The notes under the pieces are model-generated. The model was not told where the DNA came from and did not search any database. It was given only the letters and a program-made list of their open reading frames with translations. Positions 1-8,779 of a DNA stretch of 34,496 nt are shown piece after piece (positions within the stretch are counted from its first letter, which is position 1; each line of letters opens with the position of its first letter). The position numbers and the translations under genes were made by a program. This stretch comes from an uncultured Chloroflexota bacterium (GTDB taxonomy: Bacteria; Chloroflexota; Anaerolineae; Aggregatilineales; Phototrophicaceae). The DNA lies in contig CAIPFY010000181.1 of the NCBI GenBank assembly GCA_903864435.1, positions 1 through 34,496 on the forward strand. The letters run 5' to 3'.

Positions 1-26
1 GCCCCCACCTTTAGGTGCGGGGTTGC
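1..26 (-). terminator. Possible intrinsic terminator of the minus-strand membrane protein pair
   Basis: CCCCCACC-TTTA-GGTG(C)GGGG: 8 bp stem with one bulge just after the stop at 27. The T-tract would lie outside the window. Confidence 0.35.
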
Positions 27-2024
27 TTACGGCGGCAGTAAGCCTTTCGTGCCGGATGAGCGATAACCCCGGAGCGTCCAGACTGCGAGGAACAGGACGG
101 CGAGCAGCCATGCCCCACCTGAAAGCGCCGCTGCAATTCGGGTTAGATCGTTCAACTGGTTCACCTGTTCGGGCGTGGGCAAATCCGACCAGCCCTCCGG
201 CCATGCGGGAATGCCGGTATCCGCGACCGGTTTATAGTCGAGATTGGCGTACAGGTAGACATTTCCCACCTGACCGAGTGCTTGCAAGCGCGGGTGCTGG
301 ATGGGGTAGGCCGCGATGATGTGGCTCACCCACCAGAGCGCCAGCACATGCGTATCCATGACGGCGTTCCGGTTCGCAGTGATGATTTCCTCATCACTTG
401 CCAGCCCCGCCAGCGAGGGCAGTACCGGCTCATATCTCTGTGATGGGACGCCGCTGCCGGTTTCGACGGCACGGACAATGCCGGTCAACTGGAACGGGTC
501 TACCCCGCCGAACAACCGGAGATGATAGACTTCGGCAACCTGCTGGTCTAGGCTGAAGGTGGGTGAATAGACGCGATCCACCGGCAGCGCGACCAGCCGT
601 TCCGCCAGCGGGCGCTGTGCATCCAGCCAGTCGGCGGGGGCGCGCCATTGAACCATGTGCATCCCCGTCCACAGCAGGTCGAGTGCGACCAGCGCCAGCA
701 GCACCCGTGCGGCTGCGCGATCGGTCAACGCGCCCCGCAAGACAGCCAGCAGCGCCGCGCCGAGCAGCAACCCGCCGATGAAGGCGCTCAGGCTGATGGA
801 GGTTGCCAGCGGTAGCGCGATCAGCGCGAACAACCCTAGCAGGGCGATCATGCCACACGACAGGATAACCACGAATTGCTGGCGGATGGAACCGATTTGT
901 CCGGCATGGGCGGCAGCGGCGCGGCTTATCAGGCGTTCGAGTCCCTGCGCGGCCAGCAGCGGCAGTAGCAGGGCGCTGACCAGCCAGATTCGGGCTGGCA
1001 CGCGGAACCAGAGCAGCGGCGGAACAAGGCGGGTGAGCAGCGGCCACAGGAAGGCGTTCGATCCGAGCGCAAACACGAACATGAGGACGAACAGCCCCCC
1101 CCACAGCCAGCGCAGGCGGGGACGATAGGTGAAGATGCCGAGCAGCGCCAACGCCAGCACAGGCAGACCGGCATATAACACGGTTTCTTTGCCGCCGTGT
1201 CCCGGTAACACCATACTGAGCAGCGCCAGCGGTTCGAGGAACGCCGCGCTAGGGTCGGTGGCGGTCAGGCTGGTGCGCGACAGGTACGGACTCCATGCGA
1301 CCAGCGGCACCAGCAGCGCAGCGCCGAGCAAGAGCGTTCCTATCGCGGCGGGGATGAGCAGCCAACCGCGCCGCCAGTGTCCGCTTTGGAGGGCTTCCAG
1401 CAGCCCGTAAATAGCCGCCGTTACGTAGGCGAACAGCGCAACCCGTACATCAGCGGTGAGCAGGAGCGCGGCAGTCAGCGCCAGCATTACCCCGCCTGCT
1501 ACCGTGATGGGCTGGCGGAAGCAGCGGCGGACGGCCAGCATCAGGAATGGAAACCATGCCATTGCTGCGAGGATGTCTAGATGCCCCCCGCCTGTATGTC
1601 CGAGCAGGCGCGGCGACAATCCATAGCCGAGGGCTGCCAGTGCAGCCGTTTCCGGTCGCAGCCCCAGCGCCAGCGCCCATCGCCACATTCCGAATGCCGC
1701 GAGGACGAGGTGTAGCACGATCAACGTGTTCAGATGAACGGTGGGGGGTAGCAGCAGCGCCAGCCATTGCAGCGGGTAGGCGGTCTTGTTCAGCGGGTTT
1801 GCGGCGAACGGTTGTCCCGCCATGATGGTTTCACGCCACACGGGGAACTGACTGTTTTCCAGAACGGATTCGCGCAGATACCACGCGGCAGGCCAGTGCG
1901 AAAGTGCCGCGTCCGAGTATTGTGCTTCGGCATTGGAAAAGGGCAACCCATCCGGGCGGAAGCCCGCAAGCAGGAGGACGGTCAGGATGACGATCCCCAC
2001 CGCCCCGCGAAGATCAAGGCGCAT
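27..2024 (-). CDS. YfhO-like polytopic membrane protein (putative GT-C-type glycosyltransferase)
   Basis: 665 aa ORF with many hydrophobic segments; N-terminal pattern ...AWYLRESVLENSQFPVWRETIMAGQPFAANPLNKTAYPLQWLALLLP resembles YfhO-family proteins. Start ATG overlaps the stop of the upstream minus-strand gene by 11 nt. Confidence 0.75.
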   Translation of the reverse strand: MRLDLRGAVGIVILTVLLLAGFRPDGLPFSNAEAQYSDAALSHWPAAWYLRESVLENSQFPVWRETIMAGQPFAANPLNKTAYPLQWLALLLPPTVHLNTLIVLHLVLAAFGMWRWALALGLRPETAALAALGYGLSPRLLGHTGGGHLDILAAMAWFPFLMLAVRRCFRQPITVAGGVMLALTAALLLTADVRVALFAYVTAAIYGLLEALQSGHWRRGWLLIPAAIGTLLLGAALLVPLVAWSPYLSRTSLTATDPSAAFLEPLALLSMVLPGHGGKETVLYAGLPVLALALLGIFTYRPRLRWLWGGLFVLMFVFALGSNAFLWPLLTRLVPPLLWFRVPARIWLVSALLLPLLAAQGLERLISRAAAAHAGQIGSIRQQFVVILSCGMIALLGLFALIALPLATSISLSAFIGGLLLGAALLAVLRGALTDRAAARVLLALVALDLLWTGMHMVQWRAPADWLDAQRPLAERLVALPVDRVYSPTFSLDQQVAEVYHLRLFGGVDPFQLTGIVRAVETGSGVPSQRYEPVLPSLAGLASDEEIITANRNAVMDTHVLALWWVSHIIAAYPIQHPRLQALGQVGNVYLYANLDYKPVADTGIPAWPEGWSDLPTPEQVNQLNDLTRIAAALSGGAWLLAVLFLAVWTLRGYRSSGTKGLLPP

Positions 2025-3609
2025 AGATCGTCACGCTGCCAAAGACGGCTGCCGGCGTTAGCTTTTGCAGGCAGGTGTTCTGACCGATCTGGGCTTCCTG
2101 CGGGCCATCAATCACATAGCGTATCTGATATTCGTCCAACAGGGCGCGGCAGTTGCGGTTATCTGCCCCTGAATACCAATCTATCACCTGCTGGTGCTTG
2201 GTGTTCGCATCCAGCGTTTCAAACGGATGCCCGTACACCACTCGCGCCCCGACCCAGCTAGGAATCCACAGGCTGACTTCTTCGGAGGCCAGAATCACAT
2301 CGGGCGAGTGCGAGTATGCACGCAGCCATTGAAAGGCCGAGGCGTAATCTTGCTGGAGGAACGGCCCTTCGGTGATGGTTGTGCTGCTGAGGAGAACAAA
2401 GACCGAGCTGAGGATCATCAGGGGCGTGAACAGCGCCATTAGCAGTTTGTGCCAGCGCAGCGCGATTCGGGGATACCAGAAGTCACTAAGGGCGCGTACT
2501 GCGAAATAGGCTATCGGGATCATGATGCCCACGCCGAACCGACGCTGAACGCTGGTGGGCAGAAAGAGGGCAATCACGATCAGCGCCAACCACAGCAGCA
2601 TGAACTGATCGCCATCCTGCTCAAATCGGCGCACAGCGCGATAGATGGCTGGTAGGCCGATGAGCAGCGTCAGGCCGAGTCCGATCAGCAGTTCCGGCAG
2701 CGCGGGCGAGAGCGTCACGTTCTGGTTGTTCCATCCGGCAACGGCAGGATTGTAGTTTACGACTGCCGCGTAGTACACCGCCAGAGGTGCGGCGGGCAGC
2801 GCCAGCGCCATCAGCCAGAATAGTTCGCGCAGGGCAAGTTTGCGCGCCTGAACGGTATGGAATAGCGTGTATAACGCGACCGCGCCGCACAGGGGAATAA
2901 GGGCGTGAGGGTACAGAATGGACAGGAGAAAGCTGAGGAGTACTACCAGCAAGCCGCCGTTGTCCACCTGCGGATTTCGGGTCATGCCGGGGCGAAAGGT
3001 GGTGACGAACAGGGTGGCGATCAGCGTGATGCAGGTGAGCGCCAGCGGAAAATGCACATTCACAAGGCTACTGTAAAACGGGAACATTTCTGGAATGGCT
3101 AAATCAGGATAGGTGGAGAGACCTGTGAAGGGGGCGAACAACCAGCCTAAGCCCGAAGTCATGGCGGCGAGCAGGAAAAAGATGCGGCGGGCGCGAATGC
3201 GATACGGGTAAACGGTGGCGGCGAGGTAGTACAGCGAACTGTACATCAACAGGGAAGCGATCACCCGCGCCACATGGTACACCGCCACAACCGGCAGCCC
3301 CAGAATGCGCGATAGATTGCCGAGTGCGGGATAGATGGCGGCGAGGAAGGCCGGACTGTGCGCTTCCGGCGTGTGCCAGAAAAGGATCTGCCACGAGCCT
3401 TCTGCACCTTGCTGCATCTTGGCGAGATAGGTGGCGCCGTCACGGTAATTGGTGAGCGCCCCCATAAATTGCCAACCAGCGTGTGCAGACCCGCTAAAAG
3501 CGACCCATAGGAACGGCACGAAGGCCAATCCTACGAACAATCCTGCCATCAGCACGACCCATCGCCATTCTACCGGGCTGATGTGTACGTTGTCATTTGA
3601 ACCTTGCAT
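2014..3609 (-). CDS. Polytopic membrane protein, GT-C-like
   Basis: 531 aa ORF, multiple TM segments, overlapping start/stop with the 27..2024 gene, so probably co-transcribed. Confidence 0.75.
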   Translation of the reverse strand: MQGSNDNVHISPVEWRWVVLMAGLFVGLAFVPFLWVAFSGSAHAGWQFMGALTNYRDGATYLAKMQQGAEGSWQILFWHTPEAHSPAFLAAIYPALGNLSRILGLPVVAVYHVARVIASLLMYSSLYYLAATVYPYRIRARRIFFLLAAMTSGLGWLFAPFTGLSTYPDLAIPEMFPFYSSLVNVHFPLALTCITLIATLFVTTFRPGMTRNPQVDNGGLLVVLLSFLLSILYPHALIPLCGAVALYTLFHTVQARKLALRELFWLMALALPAAPLAVYYAAVVNYNPAVAGWNNQNVTLSPALPELLIGLGLTLLIGLPAIYRAVRRFEQDGDQFMLLWLALIVIALFLPTSVQRRFGVGIMIPIAYFAVRALSDFWYPRIALRWHKLLMALFTPLMILSSVFVLLSSTTITEGPFLQQDYASAFQWLRAYSHSPDVILASEEVSLWIPSWVGARVVYGHPFETLDANTKHQQVIDWYSGADNRNCRALLDEYQIRYVIDGPQEAQIGQNTCLQKLTPAAVFGSVTIYAP

Positions 3610-3636
3610 TCAGACCGCCTCGTTGGTCATGACTGT

Positions 3637-3666
3637 TTGGCGCAGGATTCCGCAGCGATGTATACT
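3637..3666 (+). promoter_or_regulatory. Candidate sigma70 promoter TTGGCG-18-TATACT
   Basis: -35 TTGGCG at 3637-3642 and -10 TATACT at 3661-3666, in the divergent intergenic region upstream of the 3725 gene. Confidence 0.4.
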
Positions 3667-3724
3667 CAACGGATAGTCAACGCAATCCTTTTGCTCATTC
3701 TACACCGACTCGGGATATACGCCA

Positions 3725-4438
3725 TTGAGTATCACACAAGCAGAGGCTCTTTACCGCCTTCAAGAAATTGATTTGATCCTTGTACAAACCCAGAAGCGCC
3801 TGATTGAGATTGATACGGCGTTGGGCGAACGCGGCACGGTGACGGCTGCCGAGGGCGAGGTGCAGGCGGCGCAAACACACCTGAAGCCGCTGCAAACCCG
3901 TTCCCGTAACCTTGAATTTGAAATTCAATCCAACACGACCAAAATGCGGCAGGCGGATGAAACCCTGTACGGGGGGCGCGTTCGCAATCCTAAAGAACTA
4001 CAGGATTTGCAGAACGAAATCCAGTCGCTTAAGAAGCGTAACATGGAACTTGAGGACTCCCTTCTGGAATTCATGGTCGAGGTGGAAGCGGGCGAGGCGA
4101 CCCTTGCAGCGCGACAGGCAGCATTGAAGGCGGCGCTGGCAGCGTGGGAAGCCGAACATGTTCACCTGCTGGACGAACAGGCCAAGCTCAAGCAGGGGCA
4201 GCCGGATGTGCTGAAGCGGCGACAGCAGGCGCTGGTGGATGTGAGTCCCGATAGCTTGAAGATGTACCAGTCGTTGAAACCACGCAAGCACAACCAGCCG
4301 GTTGCGCTGCTGGTGAACCAGAGCTGTTCGTTTTGCCGCGTGGAACAGGATTTGGCGATTATCAAGGACACGCGGGCAGGGCAAAAGCTGACCACCTGTT
4401 TGAGCTGTGGGCGCATCCTCGCCTATCGCAGCGGCTAG
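3725..4438 (+). CDS. Coiled-coil protein with C-terminal C4-type zinc ribbon (DUF164/CT398-like)
   Basis: 237 aa, TTG start; long coiled coil, GGRVRNPKELQDLQNEI motif, C-terminal CSFC...CLSCGRIL zinc ribbon. Confidence 0.85.
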   Translation: MSITQAEALYRLQEIDLILVQTQKRLIEIDTALGERGTVTAAEGEVQAAQTHLKPLQTRSRNLEFEIQSNTTKMRQADETLYGGRVRNPKELQDLQNEIQSLKKRNMELEDSLLEFMVEVEAGEATLAARQAALKAALAAWEAEHVHLLDEQAKLKQGQPDVLKRRQQALVDVSPDSLKMYQSLKPRKHNQPVALLVNQSCSFCRVEQDLAIIKDTRAGQKLTTCLSCGRILAYRSG

Positions 4439-4453
4439 AGTATCGGAGGGGCT

Positions 4454-7117
4454 ATGGGCTTCGATGTGCAGAATTTTGGCATCGGCTTGCTCACGGGATG
4501 GGCATCGGCCTACGGAGTATACCGCGCCCGCAACCGCATCCGGGGCTGGGCGCAGGCCGCTTCGCAGCAGGCGAGCAGCGCGCAGAGCTATGCCACCCTC
4601 AGCAGCGATCGCCGTTATATCAACGAGATTATTCGTTACGCGCAATCCGGTCATTTGCTCGGAACAACCATTCCGCTGACCGAAATACTGGTCGAACCCC
4701 GCTTTTTGCCGGCTTCGGAATTGATTGCCCCGCCGGATGACGAAGTGGTGCATCAGGTGTTTCATATCATCCCGATTCTGCCAGATCATCCTTATTTGCA
4801 AGCGCCTTATCATCTGGAAACGCTGGCGATTGATGATTTGAGCAAGGGTGAAAAGCGGCTGGCGATTATTGGCAGGCCGGGCAGCGGGCGCACGACCGCT
4901 TTGTTCGCCATCCTGCTGCGGGCGCTCGGTGTGGCGAAGTTCGACCGGGTGCGCGATGCTGTACAGGAAAAATTGGATGCCGAAGAAGCCGCGCTGAGTG
5001 AAAAACAGCGTGCGGTGCGCATTCAGGAACGGGTGATGATGGAAGAACGCGCCCGCGAGAAATTCGCAGAGGAACACAGCGGGAAAGCCTTCGACTCGGA
5101 CAGCGAATCCGGCGCAGGGATTCCGCTTCTCAATCGGCTCATGCCGGTTTACGTGCATCTGGCGGATATTGACCCCCGTGATGCGGAGTTCGGCGGGGAA
5201 GCCGATGCCGCTGAACCGCTGGTACGGGCTGTACAACGGCAAATCGGGCGTGTGGCGGCCAGTTCGGTGCCGCGCAATCTGTATACCCGTTTGAGCAAGG
5301 GACAAGTGCTGCTGCTGGTAGATGGTTACGATGATCTGCCGGAAAGTGAGCGTCCCCGTCTGGCCGCGTGGCTTCAGGCGTTGATGCGCGATTATCCAGA
5401 GAATATGTTCATTGTGTCCGCGCCTGCGGTGGGTTACGGACTGCTGACGAACCGTTTAGGCTTGACCTCGCTGATTCTGCGCCCTTGGAGTGACCACGAC
5501 GGGGATACTGCCGCGCAGAAATGGGCGGCAGCGTGGCCGCGCACTGGCGGGCGCAAAGCCGTGCAGCCGCCGGAAACTGATCTGATACAGGTGGCACAGA
5601 CCAATAACCGCGTTTCCTCGCCGTTTGATGTCACGCTCAAGATTCGGGCGACTTACGCGGCGGATACCCAGACGGCGGGCTACGAAGGGTGGATGCTGTC
5701 GCTGCTGGCGAAGTTCTTGCCCCCGGATTTACCGTTTGAAGGGCTGCTGGCACAGTTGGCGCAAACCGCTGTAATCCAGTTGGACGAAGGCTACGTCACG
5801 CTGCAACGGCTGCAAGAAATCTTGCGCGATCCGGTGGTGATGGGTACGGATGAACCAGTTGCTGAACCGCCGCCAGAAAAGGCGAAGAAAAAGGGTGAAG
5901 CGGCTGCCAAAGAAGATACCAGCGCGCAGGCTAAGTTCCTGAATACACTGGTGCGCAGCGGCCTGCTGGTACGCGGCGCGAGTGGGCGGCATCTGTTCCG
6001 GCATCCGAATCTGGCTGCGTATCTGGCGAGCCTGACTTTGAAGAACGCGCCGCCGGAGCAGGTGGCAGATAAGGCGCTGCTCCCCCGGTGGAATACCGCA
6101 CTGGGGTTCACGGCGTTGCAGCGCCCGATTGATGACGCGGTGCGCGTGCGCCAGAACGCGCCGCCCGATGTCCTGCACAACCTTTTGCTGGAGATGGCCT
6201 ACTGGTTGCCTTTCACACCGGCGGATGCGGCATGGCGGCGCCCCTACCTGAAACAGTTGGGCACGATGTTGATTGCGCCCGCCCAGTATTCGTTGTTGCG
6301 CGAACGGACGGCGGCGGCGCTGGTCGCCACGCGGGATAAGAATGCTGCGCAGGTTTTCCGGCAGGCGATGAAAAGTAGTACATCGCATTTGCGCCGGTTG
6401 GCCTGCCTCGGTCTGGGGGCGTTGGGCGAAACCACCGCTGTGCAGGAGATCGTCACTTTGTTGGGCGACGAAGATTTGAACAACCCGCTGGCGGCGGCGC
6501 TGGCGTTGGGTGCGGTTGGCACGGATGAGGCGCTGGAAGCCTTAGCGCAGGCATTTGCCACCGGGACGGAAGAAGTGCGGCAGGCGGCGGCGGAAACCTT
6601 CGCCGCTATCCCCGACGAAGGCTATCCGGTGCTGTATGACGCGATCCAAGATGAGGAAATGATGCTGCGCCGTGCGGCGGTGTACGGCTTGCGGCGGGTG
6701 AAATCCCCATGGGCGGTGGTCGCCATTTATCGCGCCTTCCTCGAAGATCAGCAGTGGTATGTGCGTTCGGCGGCACAACAGGCGTTCGAGGAATTGCAGT
6801 TTGGTGGTACGCTGGCGGCGCGTGGTTTGCCCGCGCCGGAGGCTATCGCGTGGCTGAAGGATTGGGCGGCGCAGCGTGGCGAAAACGTCCCACCGGGCGA
6901 AGGCGCGGTGCAAATGCTGCTGAAGGCGCTGCAAGAAGGTTCGGACGATATTCGCGTTTATGCAGCGGCGAACCTCGGTCAGATGGGGCTGGCTTCGACG
7001 GCGAAGGCGCTCTATGCGGCGTTGTATGATCGGCAACCGGACGTGCGTGAAGCCGCGCACCGTGCTTTAGCCGAGTTGCAGCAGCAGATCGGCAAGCCTT
7101 TGCCCGCGCCGCTGTAG
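4454..7117 (+). CDS. STAND/NACHT-type NTPase with C-terminal HEAT repeats
   Basis: 887 aa; Walker A IIGRPGSGRTTAL, NACHT-like MPVYVHLADID, Walker B VLLLVDGYDDLPESERP, then alpha-helical HEAT-like repeats (LGALGETTAVQEIVTLLGDEDLNNPLAAALALGAVGTDEALEAL...). GGAGGGG Shine-Dalgarno just upstream. Confidence 0.85.
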   Translation: MGFDVQNFGIGLLTGWASAYGVYRARNRIRGWAQAASQQASSAQSYATLSSDRRYINEIIRYAQSGHLLGTTIPLTEILVEPRFLPASELIAPPDDEVVHQVFHIIPILPDHPYLQAPYHLETLAIDDLSKGEKRLAIIGRPGSGRTTALFAILLRALGVAKFDRVRDAVQEKLDAEEAALSEKQRAVRIQERVMMEERAREKFAEEHSGKAFDSDSESGAGIPLLNRLMPVYVHLADIDPRDAEFGGEADAAEPLVRAVQRQIGRVAASSVPRNLYTRLSKGQVLLLVDGYDDLPESERPRLAAWLQALMRDYPENMFIVSAPAVGYGLLTNRLGLTSLILRPWSDHDGDTAAQKWAAAWPRTGGRKAVQPPETDLIQVAQTNNRVSSPFDVTLKIRATYAADTQTAGYEGWMLSLLAKFLPPDLPFEGLLAQLAQTAVIQLDEGYVTLQRLQEILRDPVVMGTDEPVAEPPPEKAKKKGEAAAKEDTSAQAKFLNTLVRSGLLVRGASGRHLFRHPNLAAYLASLTLKNAPPEQVADKALLPRWNTALGFTALQRPIDDAVRVRQNAPPDVLHNLLLEMAYWLPFTPADAAWRRPYLKQLGTMLIAPAQYSLLRERTAAALVATRDKNAAQVFRQAMKSSTSHLRRLACLGLGALGETTAVQEIVTLLGDEDLNNPLAAALALGAVGTDEALEALAQAFATGTEEVRQAAAETFAAIPDEGYPVLYDAIQDEEMMLRRAAVYGLRRVKSPWAVVAIYRAFLEDQQWYVRSAAQQAFEELQFGGTLAARGLPAPEAIAWLKDWAAQRGENVPPGEGAVQMLLKALQEGSDDIRVYAAANLGQMGLASTAKALYAALYDRQPDVREAAHRALAELQQQIGKPLPAPL

Positions 7118-7126
7118 GCCGGGGCG

Positions 7127-7615
7127 TTGGTGGTAATCGTGCGGGCGTGCCAGCCTGCGGACGAACCGTTCCTGCGCGACATGCTGTATCACGCCATCTA
7201 CATTCCGCCGGGGATGCCGCCGCTGTCGCCTGATGTGGTAGATCAGCCGGATATTGCGCCTTACGTGCGGGGCTTCGGGCGGCAGGTGGGCGATATAGGG
7301 CTGCTGGCTGAACAGGACGCGACTCCCTGTGGCGCGGCGTGGGTGCGCTTGATGCAGGGTTACGGCTTTGTGGATGCGCACACCCCCGAATTGACGATTG
7401 CGCTGCTCCCCCCGTTTCGCGGACAAGGTTTGGGAACGTTGCTGCTCGAAGCCTTGTTGGATGCCGTTCGTCCCCATTTCCAGCAGGTCAGTTTGAGCGT
7501 GGTCAAGGAAAATCCAGCCAGACGCTTGTATGAGCGTTTGGGGTTTGTGACGGTCAGCCAGAACGGGGACTCGCTGACCCTGTGCAAGCGGCTGACCGCA
7601 ACCCGCCGCGTTTAG
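7127..7615 (+). CDS. GNAT-family N-acetyltransferase
   Basis: 162 aa, TTG start; motif A PPFRGQGLGTLLLEALLD and motif B ENPARRLYERLGFVTV. Confidence 0.85.
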   Translation: MVVIVRACQPADEPFLRDMLYHAIYIPPGMPPLSPDVVDQPDIAPYVRGFGRQVGDIGLLAEQDATPCGAAWVRLMQGYGFVDAHTPELTIALLPPFRGQGLGTLLLEALLDAVRPHFQQVSLSVVKENPARRLYERLGFVTVSQNGDSLTLCKRLTATRRV

Positions 7616-8736
7616 CTCCCCATCAGCGTGAGCGCGAATAGGCCGGTGAGCGCCCAGAAGGTGCTGTAACGCAGGGCGCGGGGATGGCGTCCAGCGGCGG
7701 CATACAGGATGAGCGCGATTTGCAGGCCGAGGATGAAACGCAGAATGCCTATCGGTTCGCGGTAGGTGGAGAAGGGGACGAACGGCAGGATGAGGGCGTT
7801 CGCCAGCAGCAGCGCCGACCAGAAGGTGAAGGTTCGTTTGCGCCCATCCTGCCAGACTTGTCGCAGCGCCCAGAGCGTAGGCAGCAGCACGAACGGGATG
7901 AGTATCGCGCCGTAGATGAGCGCCAGCCCCGCCCATGATGCTACGGGCGATTCGGTGAAGATGCGCACGATCCCCGCGAAGGGGATGATCTCAAACGGGG
8001 TGGCCTGTTCGCCGCCGGAACCGATGCCGAACGTGCCGAAATGGGCGCGGAGGACGAACTGCCACAGCACGAAGGGTAACAGGCTGATGCTGCCTATCCG
8101 CACAGCGCGGAGGGGACGGCGTTCAATCGCAAGGACATACAGCACCCACCCCGCCGCGAAGAACAGTGTCGTTTCTTTGGCAAGTGCCGCCAGCGCCAGC
8201 AGCAGCGCCCCCGGTAGCCAGCGTTCGCGTGTGGATTGCCACAGCGCCGCGAGTACCAGCGCATAGGCCAGCGGTTCGGAGAGCGACAACCGCGCCGACC
8301 CGATGATGCCCAACGACAGACCAAAACCCAGTGACAGCCAGCGGTTGGCCTTGTGTCCGATGAGTAGATTTTCCAGCAGCGCCACCCCGCCCGCGATGGC
8401 GATCAGGTTGATGAGCAAAAATGCCCATACGATCCCGCTTTCTTGACCGAAACTCAGCAGCGCACCTAGCGCCGGAAACAGAATGCGCTGCATCCGGTAG
8501 GCGGGAACATCGAGGAAGGGCGCTGCGCCGGAGAGGTCACGGGCGATATAGTAGTTAAACTGTCCGTCATAGCCTTCTGTGCCGCCTGCGGCTTCGGAGA
8601 GTCCTTCGCTGAAGCGCGTGCCAATCGTCACCAGCGCATGAGCATCACCCGCCCGCAGAACAACGATCACAGCCAGCACCAGCGCGATGAGGGTGGTGAG
8701 CAGGTAAGGCCGGAACAGGATGCGTTTCGATGGCAT
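7612..8736 (-). CDS. Polytopic membrane protein (GT-C-like, function unknown)
   Basis: 374 aa ORF, multiple TM segments; convergent with the GNAT gene, with stop codons overlapping. Confidence 0.7.
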   Translation of the reverse strand: MPSKRILFRPYLLTTLIALVLAVIVVLRAGDAHALVTIGTRFSEGLSEAAGGTEGYDGQFNYYIARDLSGAAPFLDVPAYRMQRILFPALGALLSFGQESGIVWAFLLINLIAIAGGVALLENLLIGHKANRWLSLGFGLSLGIIGSARLSLSEPLAYALVLAALWQSTRERWLPGALLLALAALAKETTLFFAAGWVLYVLAIERRPLRAVRIGSISLLPFVLWQFVLRAHFGTFGIGSGGEQATPFEIIPFAGIVRIFTESPVASWAGLALIYGAILIPFVLLPTLWALRQVWQDGRKRTFTFWSALLLANALILPFVPFSTYREPIGILRFILGLQIALILYAAAGRHPRALRYSTFWALTGLFALTLMGS

Positions 8737-8779
8737 TCAAGGTATTCTTTCGGTGCATTCGCTTTTCAAGGCGGTGAAC

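Noticed and set aside
3998-5305. 435 aa minus-strand ORF
   Set aside because: Antisense to the zinc-ribbon and NACHT genes, no recognisable domain, Arg/His/Gln-rich composition typical of GC-rich shadow ORFs.
4454-7615. Defence island centred on the NACHT protein
   Set aside because: Neighbours are a zinc-ribbon protein, a GNAT enzyme and membrane proteins; no nuclease, methylase, toxin or mobile element nearby.
7067-7936. 289 aa minus-strand ORF
   Set aside because: Spans the GNAT gene antisense and part of another gene; low-complexity composition and no family signature.
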